20,273 bases of DNA from CAZVYJ01 sp964631565 (GTDB lineage Bacteria; Planctomycetota; Phycisphaerae; SM23-33): positions 1 to 20,273 of the forward strand of contig CAZVYJ010000051.1 of the NCBI GenBank assembly GCA_964631565.1, in the 5' to 3' direction. The notes under the pieces are model-generated. The model did not search any database. It saw nothing but the letters and a program-made list of their open reading frames with translations, and had not been told where the DNA came from. The position numbers and the translations under genes were made by a program. This document shows positions 1-7,750 of this stretch, in pieces; within the stretch, counting starts at the first letter, position 1, and each line of letters opens with the position of its first letter.

Positions 1-87
1 GCGCAATGGGTAAGATGGGCAAAGCGCATAAAGTCCTGACGGTCGCGGCTCGTTACGTCTCATCCCCCATTCCTCCCTCAAAAGCCC

Positions 88-115
88 TTGAATACACGCC
101 CGCGATGCGTATCAT
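88..115 (+). promoter_or_regulatory. Probable sigma-70-type promoter for eno
   Basis: A -35 box TTGAAT (88-93) and a -10 box TATCAT (110-115, 5 of 6 matches to TATAAT) are separated by 16 bp. Transcription would start near 122, leaving a leader of about 70 nt before the enolase start. Bases 1-87 hold no gene that I can support. The assignment rests on motif match and position only. Confidence 0.5.
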
Positions 116-192
116 GGCTGTTTCTCGTCCGTGTGACGAAAGGCTAAGGATTACGCAACCTGAAGTCCGATAGAAAGTGAAGGAAAACCACG

Positions 193-1497
193 ATGTCAAC
201 CAGGATCAAGTACATTCACGGCAGACAGATTCTCGACTCGCGCGGCAACCCGACTGTCGAGGTCGATGTATGCCTCGAAAACGGCGTCAAGGCCCGTGCG
301 GCTGTGCCCTCAGGCGCTTCGACCGGCGAAAACGAGGCCGTTGAGCTTCGCGACGGCGACAAGGCCGTATATCTCGGTAAAGGCGTCCTGAAGGCCGTCG
401 GCCACGTCAACAAGGAATTGGCCAAGGTAGTCGTCGGCAAGGATGCAACCGACCAGGCCGGCATAGACCAGGCCATGATCGACGCCGACGGCACGCCGAC
501 GAAGAGCAAATTCGGCGCGAACGCCATACTCGGCGTTTCACTTGCGGTGGCCAACGCCGCAGCGGCCGCGAACAAAATGCCTCTCTACGCGTACCTTGGC
601 GGCAAAGACGCCGTCACTCTGCCCGTGCCGATGCTGAATATACTCAACGGCGGCAAGCATGCCGATGGTACAGTCGATTTCCAGGAATTCATGGTCCAGC
701 CGTGGGGCGCCAAGAGCTTCTCCGAGGGCCTGCGGATGAGCGTTGAAGTTTTCCACGCCCTCAAGAAGGTTCTCAAGAGCAAGGGCTACAACACCTCCGT
801 CGGCGACGAAGGCGGCTACGCCCCCAGCCTCAAGAGCAACGACGAGGCCCCCGAGCTTATCTGCAAGGCCATCGAGCAGGCAGGCTACAAGCCCGGCGAG
901 GACATTTGGCTGGCGCTCGACCCGGCCGCCAGCGAAATGGTCAATGAAGCCCGCGCTAAAGGCAAGGAAGGCTACTGCTTCTTCAAGTCCGACCCCAGCC
1001 GAATCGCAACCAGCGACGAAATGATAGACATCTGGACCAAATGGTGCCAAAAGTATCCGATCCGCAGCCTGGAAGACGGTCTCGGCGAAGACGACTGGGC
1101 CGGCTGGGCGAAACTCACCGCCAAGCTCGGCAAAAAAATCCAGCTCGTCGGCGACGACATATTCGTGACCAACATAAAGTTCCTCCAGCGCGGGCTGAAG
1201 GAAAAGTGCGGCAACAGCATTCTCATCAAGCTGAACCAGATCGGAACGCTTACCGAGACGCTGGCGGCAATTGATCTGGCGAAGTCTAACGGGTGGACCG
1301 CCGTGGTGTCGCACCGCAGCGGCGAAACCGAAGACACGACAATCGCCGACCTGACCGTCGCCCGCAACACCGGTCAGATAAAGACCGGCTCGGCCTGCCG
1401 AACCGACCGCGTCTGCAAGTACAACCAGCTGCTCCGTATCGAAGAGCAGCTTGGCGAAAGGGCCGTTTATGGCGCGTCAACCTGGAACAAGGGCTGA
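193..1497 (+). CDS. eno: Enolase (phosphopyruvate hydratase)
   Basis: Enolase interconverts 2-phosphoglycerate and phosphoenolpyruvate in glycolysis; it is cytoplasmic and Mg-dependent, and in many bacteria also associates with the RNA degradosome. The 434-residue protein is of normal family length and complete. Visible family landmarks are the mobile loop SGAST (about 40-44), NGGKH with His156, FQEF with Glu165, GDEGG with Glu206, the metal-binding Asp243 (LDPAAS), Glu294 (SLEDGL) and GDD (320-322), the catalytic Lys346 (LIKLNQ), HRSGET (374-379) and Lys397 (IKTGS). An AAGGAA ribosome site lies 6-7 nt before the ATG. The late motif reads KTGSACRTDR where many enolases have KTGAP[SA]R[ST][DE]R, a mild lineage variant. 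The next gene starts inside the last 30 bases of this one, so the two are probably cotranscribed. Confidence 0.98.
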   Translation: MSTRIKYIHGRQILDSRGNPTVEVDVCLENGVKARAAVPSGASTGENEAVELRDGDKAVYLGKGVLKAVGHVNKELAKVVVGKDATDQAGIDQAMIDADGTPTKSKFGANAILGVSLAVANAAAAANKMPLYAYLGGKDAVTLPVPMLNILNGGKHADGTVDFQEFMVQPWGAKSFSEGLRMSVEVFHALKKVLKSKGYNTSVGDEGGYAPSLKSNDEAPELICKAIEQAGYKPGEDIWLALDPAASEMVNEARAKGKEGYCFFKSDPSRIATSDEMIDIWTKWCQKYPIRSLEDGLGEDDWAGWAKLTAKLGKKIQLVGDDIFVTNIKFLQRGLKEKCGNSILIKLNQIGTLTETLAAIDLAKSNGWTAVVSHRSGETEDTTIADLTVARNTGQIKTGSACRTDRVCKYNQLLRIEEQLGERAVYGASTWNKG

Positions 1498-2014
1498 CAA
1501 TAACCGCGACAATCCGCAAAGCACAGGTTCCGTGATTGTGCGGAGCCTGCTGGCATACACGCTGGCCGGGGTGGCATTGACCATCCTGGCCGGCGTTCTT
1601 CTTATCCCGCTTTTCGACGACAAGGAAGCCATCGACTACAAGGTTGCCTGCACAGCAGCTGAGAACAAGGCCCTGGAAGAACTCATACGCAAAAGGCAGC
1701 GCATTATCGACGCGCTGAACTGCGAAGACCCCGACCCGGTCCTGATAGGCCGCCTGGCAATGAGCCAGTCCAACATGATGCCGGCAAACGCCCTTGTCAT
1801 GGACAGCAATCTCCCTCCCGAGCCGATATCACCCTGCATGGCGGAGCCGCCCAGATGCGAACCGCCCGCCGAGCCGCCGCAATGGCTTGCTAACACAGCA
1901 GTTAAGCTCAGACGAGACGGCATCAAACGAGGCCTTCTTGTTCTGGCCCTAGGCACACTGATAGCGGCGATGTTCCTGTTTCATCCGGCCGGAATTGAGC
2001 TTAAGCGTTGGTAA
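1469..2014 (+). CDS. Two-pass membrane protein of unknown function, overlapping eno
   Basis: I do not recognise this 181-residue protein. A hydrophobic helix lies at about residues 24-49 and a second at about 154-172. Between them are about 100 polar residues: a short Glu/Lys/Arg-rich helix (about 62-83) and then a Pro-rich stretch (about 115-138). Cysteines are at 61, 84, 123 and 130. If both termini are cytoplasmic, the central part faces the periplasm and the cysteines could pair. I chose the ATG at 1469 because AAAGGG (1457-1462) lies 6 nt upstream. An in-frame TTG at 1451 has no such site, and a GTG at 1532 is a weaker alternative. The 29-bp overlap with eno suggests translational coupling. 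In many bacteria the gene after eno is ftsB, a small one-TM coiled-coil division protein. The position and short helix recall it, but two TM segments and the length do not fit, so I do not assign that role. Confidence 0.72.
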   Translation: MARQPGTRADNNRDNPQSTGSVIVRSLLAYTLAGVALTILAGVLLIPLFDDKEAIDYKVACTAAENKALEELIRKRQRIIDALNCEDPDPVLIGRLAMSQSNMMPANALVMDSNLPPEPISPCMAEPPRCEPPAEPPQWLANTAVKLRRDGIKRGLLVLALGTLIAAMFLFHPAGIELKRW

Positions 2015-2037
2015 TTCACTTCCCAAGCCCCTATAAT
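2008..2037 (+). promoter_or_regulatory. Probable promoter for the Cys-rich small protein gene
   Basis: A perfect -10 TATAAT (2032-2037) is preceded, after 18 bp, by TTGGTA (2008-2013, 4 of 6 matches to TTGACA). The -35 overlaps the stop codon of the preceding gene. A second -10-like TATGAT sits at 2045-2050. Transcription would begin near 2044, leaving a leader of about 75 nt that contains a small GCGG...CCGC hairpin in T-rich sequence. Confidence 0.5.
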
Positions 2038-2118
2038 TAAGTGGTATGATTTATCACGCTCAAAGGGGATTTTTTGCGGTTTTTGCCGCTTCCGGGCAAA
2101 CTGTAGGAGGCTCAATAA

Positions 2119-2415
2119 ATGAAACACCATGACCCCGCTAGGCCTGTAGGTAAATGCAAAGGCTGCTGCCTCAACGCCAGAACAAGATGCATGGCCGGCC
2201 TGGAGCCAAAGGCTGTATGGGACAAGGGACGATGCAAACATTACGATGACGAGCAGCTTCTGGCGGATATTCTTCAGAGACCCGAGCCTGCCGGCATATA
2301 TCGCGGCAAACTGCAGCGAAAAGCCAAGGCACTCGTTACAGCTACAGAGCCGCACCACAACGGAGTGCTGGATCACGGGAAAATGACCGGCATCCGGATA
2401 AGACGCCGTAAATAG
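2119..2415 (+). CDS. Small Cys-rich, probably metal-binding protein
   Basis: The 98-residue protein is basic and has no signal peptide or membrane segment. Its N-terminal half has a C-x2-C-C-x6-C-x14-C pattern (Cys13, 16, 17, 24, 39) followed by His41, suggesting a compact zinc- or iron-sulfur-binding knuckle. The C-terminal half is basic and ends in RIRRRK, compatible with nucleic-acid binding. The gene is supported by a very strong ribosome site (GTAGGAGG about 10 nt before the ATG) and a good promoter just upstream. I cannot name a family. It converges on the peptidase gene with only 25 bp between the two stop codons, and I see no clear terminator there. Confidence 0.75.
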   Translation: MKHHDPARPVGKCKGCCLNARTRCMAGLEPKAVWDKGRCKHYDDEQLLADILQRPEPAGIYRGKLQRKAKALVTATEPHHNGVLDHGKMTGIRIRRRK

Positions 2416-2440
2416 CGGCGCCGGCAAAAATATTGAAAAC

Positions 2441-3391
2441 TCAGCGGGGAGGCGGGTATTTCAGCGTTTTGACCCAGGCGATGTATTCCTTCTCGACCTG
2501 GTTGATTCTCTTGCCGAAGGTTTTTTCTATCGCTTTGACGTCGGCGTTGCGGCCAGCGTGATGGTCGCGAAAATACACGTAGAACTTCTGCAGCAGCTTC
2601 TGCTCCTGCATGTACATGCAGAAATATCTTGCCTGGGCGTAATTGAGGCCCAGCTGCTCGCCGTAGAAATCGCGCTTGGTAACCATGTCTTTCAGCGGAC
2701 GGAGAGTGCCGTCGTTTATCGCTTTCTGCAGCGCAGGCAGCCGCCAGTTCACCAGCCCGACGATATGGTCATCCGCGACGCTGCACTGCTCGTGCAGGCT
2801 GGCCAGACCCTCGTTAAACCACAGCGGCACATCGGGGAAATCATAGACAATCAGGGCGTGCGTCAGTTCGTGAACCAGCGTTCCGCCGCCGGTTGAAATA
2901 TTCATCACCAGCGTGCGTTTCTCCGGCTTGTAGTAGCCGTAATAAGGCAGGTCCTTGTCCTTGAACAGCGCCGTGGCCCATTTCTTATAGCTGTTTTCTT
3001 CAGCGAAGAGCAGAACGGTGATGACTTCGTCAGGCTTTTTCTTGAAGAAGCTGGTCCACATCGCCTCAGCCGGTGCGGCGACCAGCTTGTCGGTGTACTG
3101 CTTGACCTTTTCGGCCGGCATGTCGCCGGCCACGACAAACGGGCCTGTAGTTTCAATGGTGAAGGTGCCGTCAAGTTTGCCCTTAAGCTCCCTGGCGACT
3201 TTGTCCCGGGCCTTGATAAGTTTCTGAGGGGGATATTTTGTTTTCTTTTTCTCGGCGGCCTTATCGGTTTTATCCGGCTTTGTGGTCGCTGCAGGCTGTG
3301 ATTCCGAATTCGGCGTCCCCGCCGGGCAACTTGCCCAGCCGGCCCAAATGCAGGCCATTAATACTGTTACTGTCGCAAAACGTAAACGCAT
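2441..3391 (-). CDS. Exported gluzincin-type zinc metallopeptidase (peptidase MA-like)
   Basis: The HELTH motif (residues 174-178) is followed 16 residues later by NEGLA, with Glu194 as third metal ligand. This is the HExxH...E signature of gluzincins, and the surrounding VPLWFNEGLA pattern is typical of peptidase MA-like proteins. Residues 1-21 form an export signal. Cys22 is preceded by W-A-S, an imperfect lipobox, so the protein may be a lipoprotein or simply secreted. A Lys/Glu/Pro-rich linker (about 30-55) precedes the catalytic domain. Substrate is unknown; the site would be periplasm or envelope. A TGGAG ribosome site precedes the ATG. The gene lies 67 bp downstream of the sigma factor gene on the same strand and may be read through from it, although I see no functional link. 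Confidence 0.85.
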   Translation of the reverse strand: MRLRFATVTVLMACIWAGWASCPAGTPNSESQPAATTKPDKTDKAAEKKKTKYPPQKLIKARDKVARELKGKLDGTFTIETTGPFVVAGDMPAEKVKQYTDKLVAAPAEAMWTSFFKKKPDEVITVLLFAEENSYKKWATALFKDKDLPYYGYYKPEKRTLVMNISTGGGTLVHELTHALIVYDFPDVPLWFNEGLASLHEQCSVADDHIVGLVNWRLPALQKAINDGTLRPLKDMVTKRDFYGEQLGLNYAQARYFCMYMQEQKLLQKFYVYFRDHHAGRNADVKAIEKTFGKRINQVEKEYIAWVKTLKYPPPR

Positions 3392-3458
3392 ATCGACTCC
3401 AGTGTATGTAATTAAAGGGAACGAAACAAGATAAATCCCCCGCAGCCGGACTGCCCTG

Positions 3459-5168
3459 CTACGTCATAAGCTCGGACTGCTGCGGATGCAGGATTTTCCG
3501 GAGCTTCTTGAGCGCCTGGATTTCTATCTGCCTTACCCGTTCCTTCGAAATGCCGAGATTTCTGCTGAGCTGGTCGAGGGTCTTGGCGTCTTTGCCGTCT
3601 TCCAGCCCGTAATGATCCGTGAGTATGGTTCGCTCGCGCGGCGTAAGGTGCGTCAGAACCGCGTCGATGCTTTCCCGCAGTTCCGGCAGGTTCAGTTCGT
3701 TGGGGTCGTAGCTCTGCAGGCTTGCGGCGACGTCGAGCACTTCCTCGTGGCCGGTCGCGAACCTGTCGAGTTGATACCGCTCCCTCGGCACGGAGCGGGC
3801 GAAGTTGCGTATTATCGCCCACGACGCATAAGTCGAAAATCTGAAGCCTCGCGAATAGTCGAATTTCTCCACCGCTTTCATGAGCGACAGGTTGCCATCG
3901 CTTATCAGCTCGAACAGCGTCTGAGGCCCGCCGACGTGCTTTTTGGCTATCGAGACAACCAGCCGCAGGTTGGAACGCACAATCTGGTTCTTGACGGCGT
4001 TTGCCTGCAGCAGCAGCGCTTCTATTTTTTTAAGATGCGCGGTCCTGATGCGGTTTACATCGATCTTCTTGCGGAGCTGGTCGGCCTTGTGCTTGAAATA
4101 GTTGTACCGCCGGAACAGATCCCGCTCCGCCTCGGATGTAAGCAGAGGCACTTCATACAGAGATCGCAGATACGCCGGCAGGTCGGGCGGCGGCTTGGGG
4201 GCGACTTTCTTTTTGCCGCCGGTCAGCCCCGTCTCGCCTGCACCGAGAATCACTTCATCGGCATTCGGCAGATCGAACTGCGGGTTGTAGACGTACTCGA
4301 TCGGCCTTTCCATCAGCTGCCTAGCCCGCATTTCGTTGATGACGCGATATATGCTGCCCCTCGAACGGTGATATCGCATGGCGAGTATCGGCACGGGCAC
4401 GCCCCGCAGAAAACACCTGTAAATCAGCATCTTTTCCTGGTCTTTCAGGGGCGCGAGCAGATACGGAAACACCGCGTCTTCGGGATGCTCAATGTCGTGC
4501 TTGCGAATGGTGTAGCGTATTGTTTCGACGGCGCGGCCGCTTCTGGAGGCCAGCCGCTTGGCGACATCGCTCAGGCAGCAGTTGGCGAAAGCCGCCATGC
4601 GCTTTGCGCGGGTGATTATTTCGTCCTTTTCCGCCTCGGTCATCTGCGAGAAACGCACCGACCGCATAATCTGCTTATGCCGGCTACGGGTAAAATGCTC
4701 CACAGAACTGCTCAGGAACGCCAGCCTGCACCTGCCGTCGGAGAATACCATTTTCCTTGCAGGCAGGCCGCGGTTCCGCCATCGCTGGATTGTCTTGTTT
4801 GAGACGTTGAATTTTTTGGCCAGCGAGGGCGTGTCGAACACCTCCTGGTCGTAATCTTTCTCACTGAGCGGAAAGCTTTCAGAGATATCCAGCATCAGCA
4901 ACAGCAGATCGGCTCGCAGGTCTTTGCCTTTAATGAGTTCGGCAGGCAAGTCCGGACTGGGCCGGTAACCGGTCAGACGGAATACTACAAACTCGTAAGG
5001 ATATTCGCCGGCGGGATCGATGACATCGAGGAGTGCTTCGGCCGCGTCCACGTAACCCTTGCGGAGCCTGACAAGGCCCGCCTTGAGTTCAGCGGCCAGT
5101 TCCTTCATCAGCCTGTTACGGTACTTTCTCATCTCCGCGGCCTTTCTTTCCAGCACGCGGCAGCACAT
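3459..5168 (-). CDS. Sigma-70 family RNA polymerase sigma factor with HTH-rich N-terminal extension
   Basis: This 569-residue protein directs RNA polymerase to promoters. The C-terminal part is classical: region 1.2-like (about 333-362), region 2.1-2.2 (about 396-440, with DGNLSLMKAVEKFDY), region 2.3 (RGFRFSTYASWAI) and region 4.2 HTH (about 530-558, with ISKERVRQIE). Only about 40 residues separate region 2.4 from region 4, so domain 3 seems to be missing. Region 2.4 reads IIRNFARS where group 1 factors have IRQAITRA. The first 300 residues are unlike E. coli RpoD. They contain an excisionase/MerR-like HTH (about 112-150, LAKKFNVSNKTIQRW), a second HTH-like segment (about 198-224) and a sigma-4-like HTH (about 242-287). 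The start is uncertain: the ATG at 5168 follows GGGGAA closely, while an in-frame ATG at 5132 (residue 13) has GAAAGG at better spacing. A consensus promoter lies about 200 bp upstream. Confidence 0.93.
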   Translation of the reverse strand: MCCRVLERKAAEMRKYRNRLMKELAAELKAGLVRLRKGYVDAAEALLDVIDPAGEYPYEFVVFRLTGYRPSPDLPAELIKGKDLRADLLLLMLDISESFPLSEKDYDQEVFDTPSLAKKFNVSNKTIQRWRNRGLPARKMVFSDGRCRLAFLSSSVEHFTRSRHKQIMRSVRFSQMTEAEKDEIITRAKRMAAFANCCLSDVAKRLASRSGRAVETIRYTIRKHDIEHPEDAVFPYLLAPLKDQEKMLIYRCFLRGVPVPILAMRYHRSRGSIYRVINEMRARQLMERPIEYVYNPQFDLPNADEVILGAGETGLTGGKKKVAPKPPPDLPAYLRSLYEVPLLTSEAERDLFRRYNYFKHKADQLRKKIDVNRIRTAHLKKIEALLLQANAVKNQIVRSNLRLVVSIAKKHVGGPQTLFELISDGNLSLMKAVEKFDYSRGFRFSTYASWAIIRNFARSVPRERYQLDRFATGHEEVLDVAASLQSYDPNELNLPELRESIDAVLTHLTPRERTILTDHYGLEDGKDAKTLDQLSRNLGISKERVRQIEIQALKKLRKILHPQQSELMT

Positions 5169-5305
5169 ACTTCCCCGACAAAGCGATGTGCAAGACCGGT
5201 ATTATTCTCCAAACTCACTGGCCGGTGCGAAAAAACCCGCCGTCCGGCCGGCAGAAGCAAATGTCGCCTGAACTACAGTGACAACGGTGCTGCAAGTATC
5301 GCTTT

Positions 5306-5319
5306 CCTTCCATGGAAGG
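5306..5319. repeat. Perfect 14-bp palindrome in the sigma factor leader
   Basis: CCTTCCATGGAAGG is a perfect palindrome. It lies about 45 bp downstream of the predicted transcription start and about 140-175 bp before the sigma factor start codon. It has the size and symmetry of a site for a dimeric repressor, but no regulator is identified. Confidence 0.4.
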
Positions 5320-5367
5320 TACTGCTTTTCCTACAGACCAGACCCCCCACCCTTTGTAACACTAAGG

Positions 5368-5397
5368 ATTCTATAGCTGTGGAATCACAGATGTCAA
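5368..5397 (-). promoter_or_regulatory. Strong sigma-70-type promoter for the sigma factor gene
   Basis: On the minus strand a perfect -35 TTGACA (5392-5397) is followed after 18 bp by TAGAAT (5368-5373, 5 of 6 matches). The spacer contains a perfect short inverted repeat, CTGTG-4-CACAG (5377-5390). Transcription would begin near 5361, giving a leader of about 190-230 nt depending on the start codon. The glycosyltransferase promoter at 20183-20212 has the same -10 and spacing. Confidence 0.6.
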
Positions 5398-5427
5398 GAA
5401 ATCTCTGCTATAGGAATAATCGGAATT

Positions 5428-6981
5428 CTATTCGGTTAACAGCAATTCCCTAAGTTTAAGCACATCACTAAGATACTCCGACGATTCCTTACCTTTTGCG
5501 GCCTCATCCAGGATTCTTTTCGCTTCATCGCGGGAAGTGGTGCTGCCCAGCAGCTTGTAAAGTTCCATGTGGGCGCCTGCCAACTGCCCCTGAACCACCC
5601 ATCTCAGTTTCGGCTCTGTGATAGTGGCGTCCCGGGCATACAGATCCTTGGCCGCATTAAAATACTTTTCCGCCTGATTCTTCCTGGATTCGGCATTTTG
5701 CGAATATTTTTCAATTTCGGCGGTCGCCGTCGGGCTGCCTTCGCCCCAGGCGGCCTTGACATCGCTTAAAAACTTCGCCGCTTCGGTGCCGGCATAGAAA
5801 GAATTGGCGCAGAGATACCCGGCGGCCATCTGGACGCCGGCATCCTGATTGATGACTGCCGACACCCTGTTCAGCCCGTCGGCGGCCTTAAACTGCTGCG
5901 ACGCGTCATCGTAAGCCTTCAGCGACAGCGTCTCGCTCTCGCCCGCCTCTGAATATGCCTTGGAGGCGGTTTTTATCAGGTTTTCGAGCTGCGCCTTTAT
6001 ATCCTTGACGACGCCTTTTCGGGTATCGAGCGTGGTTTTGTAATCGTTCTTCTGTCCGCTGCGAATTTTGGCTATTTCTTTTGCTGCGGCAAGTTTATTG
6101 TTTTCCCAGACATGCTGGGTATCAAGAATCTCCTGCTGATCCTTCAGAGAGGCAATCTGCAGTTCGGCTTCGCGGGCCTGGGCGACAGCCTCGTCAGCCT
6201 GGGTTTCCTTCTCCCGGGCCTGATCGTAAAGTTCCAGAGCCTTCGTGCCGGAAGCCTCTCCGCTGCTTATGCGGAGTTCCTTGCCTTCGGCCATCAATTT
6301 CCTGCTGCTGGCGAGCAGGTCATCATGATTTTTCGTGAGAGCGGCAATATCGCTTTTGATTTTCTCCAGCTGCGCGCCGAGTTTCCTGACGGCGTCGTTC
6401 GCTTCCTTCTCGATTTTCGCGATATCCTCATCGCTCATCGTGGCGAGTTTTTCGTAACTGGCGACAAAGCTGTTTTCAGACACAAGCCTGGCTACGAACG
6501 GCCCGGCATCCCGCATTGCGTCAGCGGCTCTTCTGCACTCTATCTCAGCCTTGAGAGCATAGAAAAGGCCCCTGGTCATGCAGATACGTCCCATAGCGGC
6601 TTTCGCCATGGCTTTAACGTCAGCCGGCGCCGCCTCATTCGACGACACGGCATCCTTTATGAGCTTCTCGGCCTTCTCAAGCTCCGACAGCGCATCAGGA
6701 TTCACAATGTCTTCGGCGACGCGGAATTTATCGCCCGGCTTGATCTGCAGGACCTTGATAATGGGCATTTTAACCCGTTCGCCGTTTTCATCGGTGACGA
6801 CCGGGTTGGCTATCAGCCCTTCCGCATTATCGATATGCTGATTCGCAACACGGATATTTTCGATAGTATCTCGTGCGGCGGAACGCTGATCAGCATCGCT
6901 GCAGCCGGCAGCCAGAACAGTCAACACCATACAAGCCGATATCAATAACGCTGTAATCCAAAGCCTGCTGTATTGCACCAC
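5428..6981 (-). CDS. Helical/coiled-coil lipoprotein with TPR-like C-terminus, unknown function
   Basis: The 517-residue protein begins with a signal peptide ending in the lipobox L-A-A-G-C (lipidated Cys27), so it should be anchored in an envelope membrane. The remainder is almost entirely predicted helix: Ala/Lys/Glu-rich, with a long heptad-like coiled coil at about 185-340 and TPR-like helical pairs towards the C-terminus (about 370-510). I see no catalytic motif and recognise no family, so a scaffold or stalk role is only a guess. The start is GTG at 6981 with AGGAG 5 nt upstream; a second GTG follows directly. It is the last of three same-strand genes (9037 to 5428) separated by 46 and 78 bp, which may form one transcript. 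Confidence 0.82.
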   Translation of the reverse strand: MVQYSRLWITALLISACMVLTVLAAGCSDADQRSAARDTIENIRVANQHIDNAEGLIANPVVTDENGERVKMPIIKVLQIKPGDKFRVAEDIVNPDALSELEKAEKLIKDAVSSNEAAPADVKAMAKAAMGRICMTRGLFYALKAEIECRRAADAMRDAGPFVARLVSENSFVASYEKLATMSDEDIAKIEKEANDAVRKLGAQLEKIKSDIAALTKNHDDLLASSRKLMAEGKELRISSGEASGTKALELYDQAREKETQADEAVAQAREAELQIASLKDQQEILDTQHVWENNKLAAAKEIAKIRSGQKNDYKTTLDTRKGVVKDIKAQLENLIKTASKAYSEAGESETLSLKAYDDASQQFKAADGLNRVSAVINQDAGVQMAAGYLCANSFYAGTEAAKFLSDVKAAWGEGSPTATAEIEKYSQNAESRKNQAEKYFNAAKDLYARDATITEPKLRWVVQGQLAGAHMELYKLLGSTTSRDEAKRILDEAAKGKESSEYLSDVLKLRELLLTE

Positions 6982-7059
6982 TTATTCTCCTAAACGGGCC
7001 GCCAAAGGCGGGTCTTTCTTGTATCACGATTGATGCTCATTTTCAATGTTCTGCCCGGT

Positions 7060-7704
7060 TCACTTTCCGGCGGCTGTAAATGACAAATCACGAATCCGGT
7101 CGAGCAGCGGCGAGACTTCCTCGATATCGAGTGAATATGCACGTCCATACCTGCGGGCGGGAACATGCAGCATGACGGCCTGCCTGAGAATCTGGATGCT
7201 CAGACCCCTGTCGGCGAAACTTCCGCAGATTTCGGCCAGTGCATCCGTCATGGCGTCATCGCCTGTGCAAACCCAGCATCCCTTCCGGCTGCCGGACCAC
7301 ATGGCCGCAAGGGGGACCGTTTCTCCGGAGGCTTCATTCCACATAAGTGCCGAAGGCAGCTCTTTTTCGGTTTCGGCAATGATAACGTGGTAGTTTCTGG
7401 CGGCTCGTTGAGTGCCGTGGCCGACTTCGTACCGAAAGTCAAACTCCCTGATAGCCCAGCCCTGGTACCGCCCGTAAGTGACGTTATTCGCGCGTGGGCT
7501 GTGCCCGCAATCAACGAGTGCAAAATCAGCATAGCGGCAGGCGATGTCAAACGGGTCATCCGGTGCGAACAGCATCGATTTTTCATGGGCCCGGCGAGAC
7601 AGCGACCTGGCCCGCCTGTACTGCATAATCCCCATGACGCAGAAGGAAACCACCGCTGCGATAATTACCGTCGTCAGCAGTACTATGAAGGCTATTTGTA
7701 ACAT
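7060..7704 (-). CDS. One-TM membrane-anchored protein of unknown function
   Basis: The 214-residue protein has one N-terminal hydrophobic helix (about 3-27) followed by Arg/Lys-rich residues, predicting a short N-terminus outside and a cytoplasmic C-terminal domain. The soluble part alternates strands and helices. It includes the segment NNVTYGRYQGWAIREFDFRY (about 73-92), a pattern I have an impression of from uncharacterised bacterial membrane proteins but cannot name. I see no catalytic motif. The ribosome site before the ATG is poor, so translation may be coupled to the upstream gene, whose stop is 46 bp away. Confidence 0.72.
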   Translation of the reverse strand: MLQIAFIVLLTTVIIAAVVSFCVMGIMQYRRARSLSRRAHEKSMLFAPDDPFDIACRYADFALVDCGHSPRANNVTYGRYQGWAIREFDFRYEVGHGTQRAARNYHVIIAETEKELPSALMWNEASGETVPLAAMWSGSRKGCWVCTGDDAMTDALAEICGSFADRGLSIQILRQAVMLHVPARRYGRAYSLDIEEVSPLLDRIRDLSFTAAGK

Positions 7705-7750
7705 TCGGCCGCGCCGTCAAAAACGAGAAAGGGCCTGCAAAAGACTTTTC

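Noticed and set aside
538..1314. Minus-strand open frame of 258 codons opposite enolase
   Set aside because: Shadow of codon bias in eno; no start signal or recognisable domain.
1469..2014. FtsB/DivIC identity for the gene after eno
   Set aside because: Two TM helices at opposite ends and a Pro/Cys-rich loop do not fit the one-TM coiled-coil architecture.
3486..4802. Long plus-strand open frame (438 codons) opposite the sigma factor gene
   Set aside because: Antisense shadow of a GC-rich gene; no ribosome site, composition unlike a folded protein, and the minus strand has unmistakable sigma motifs.
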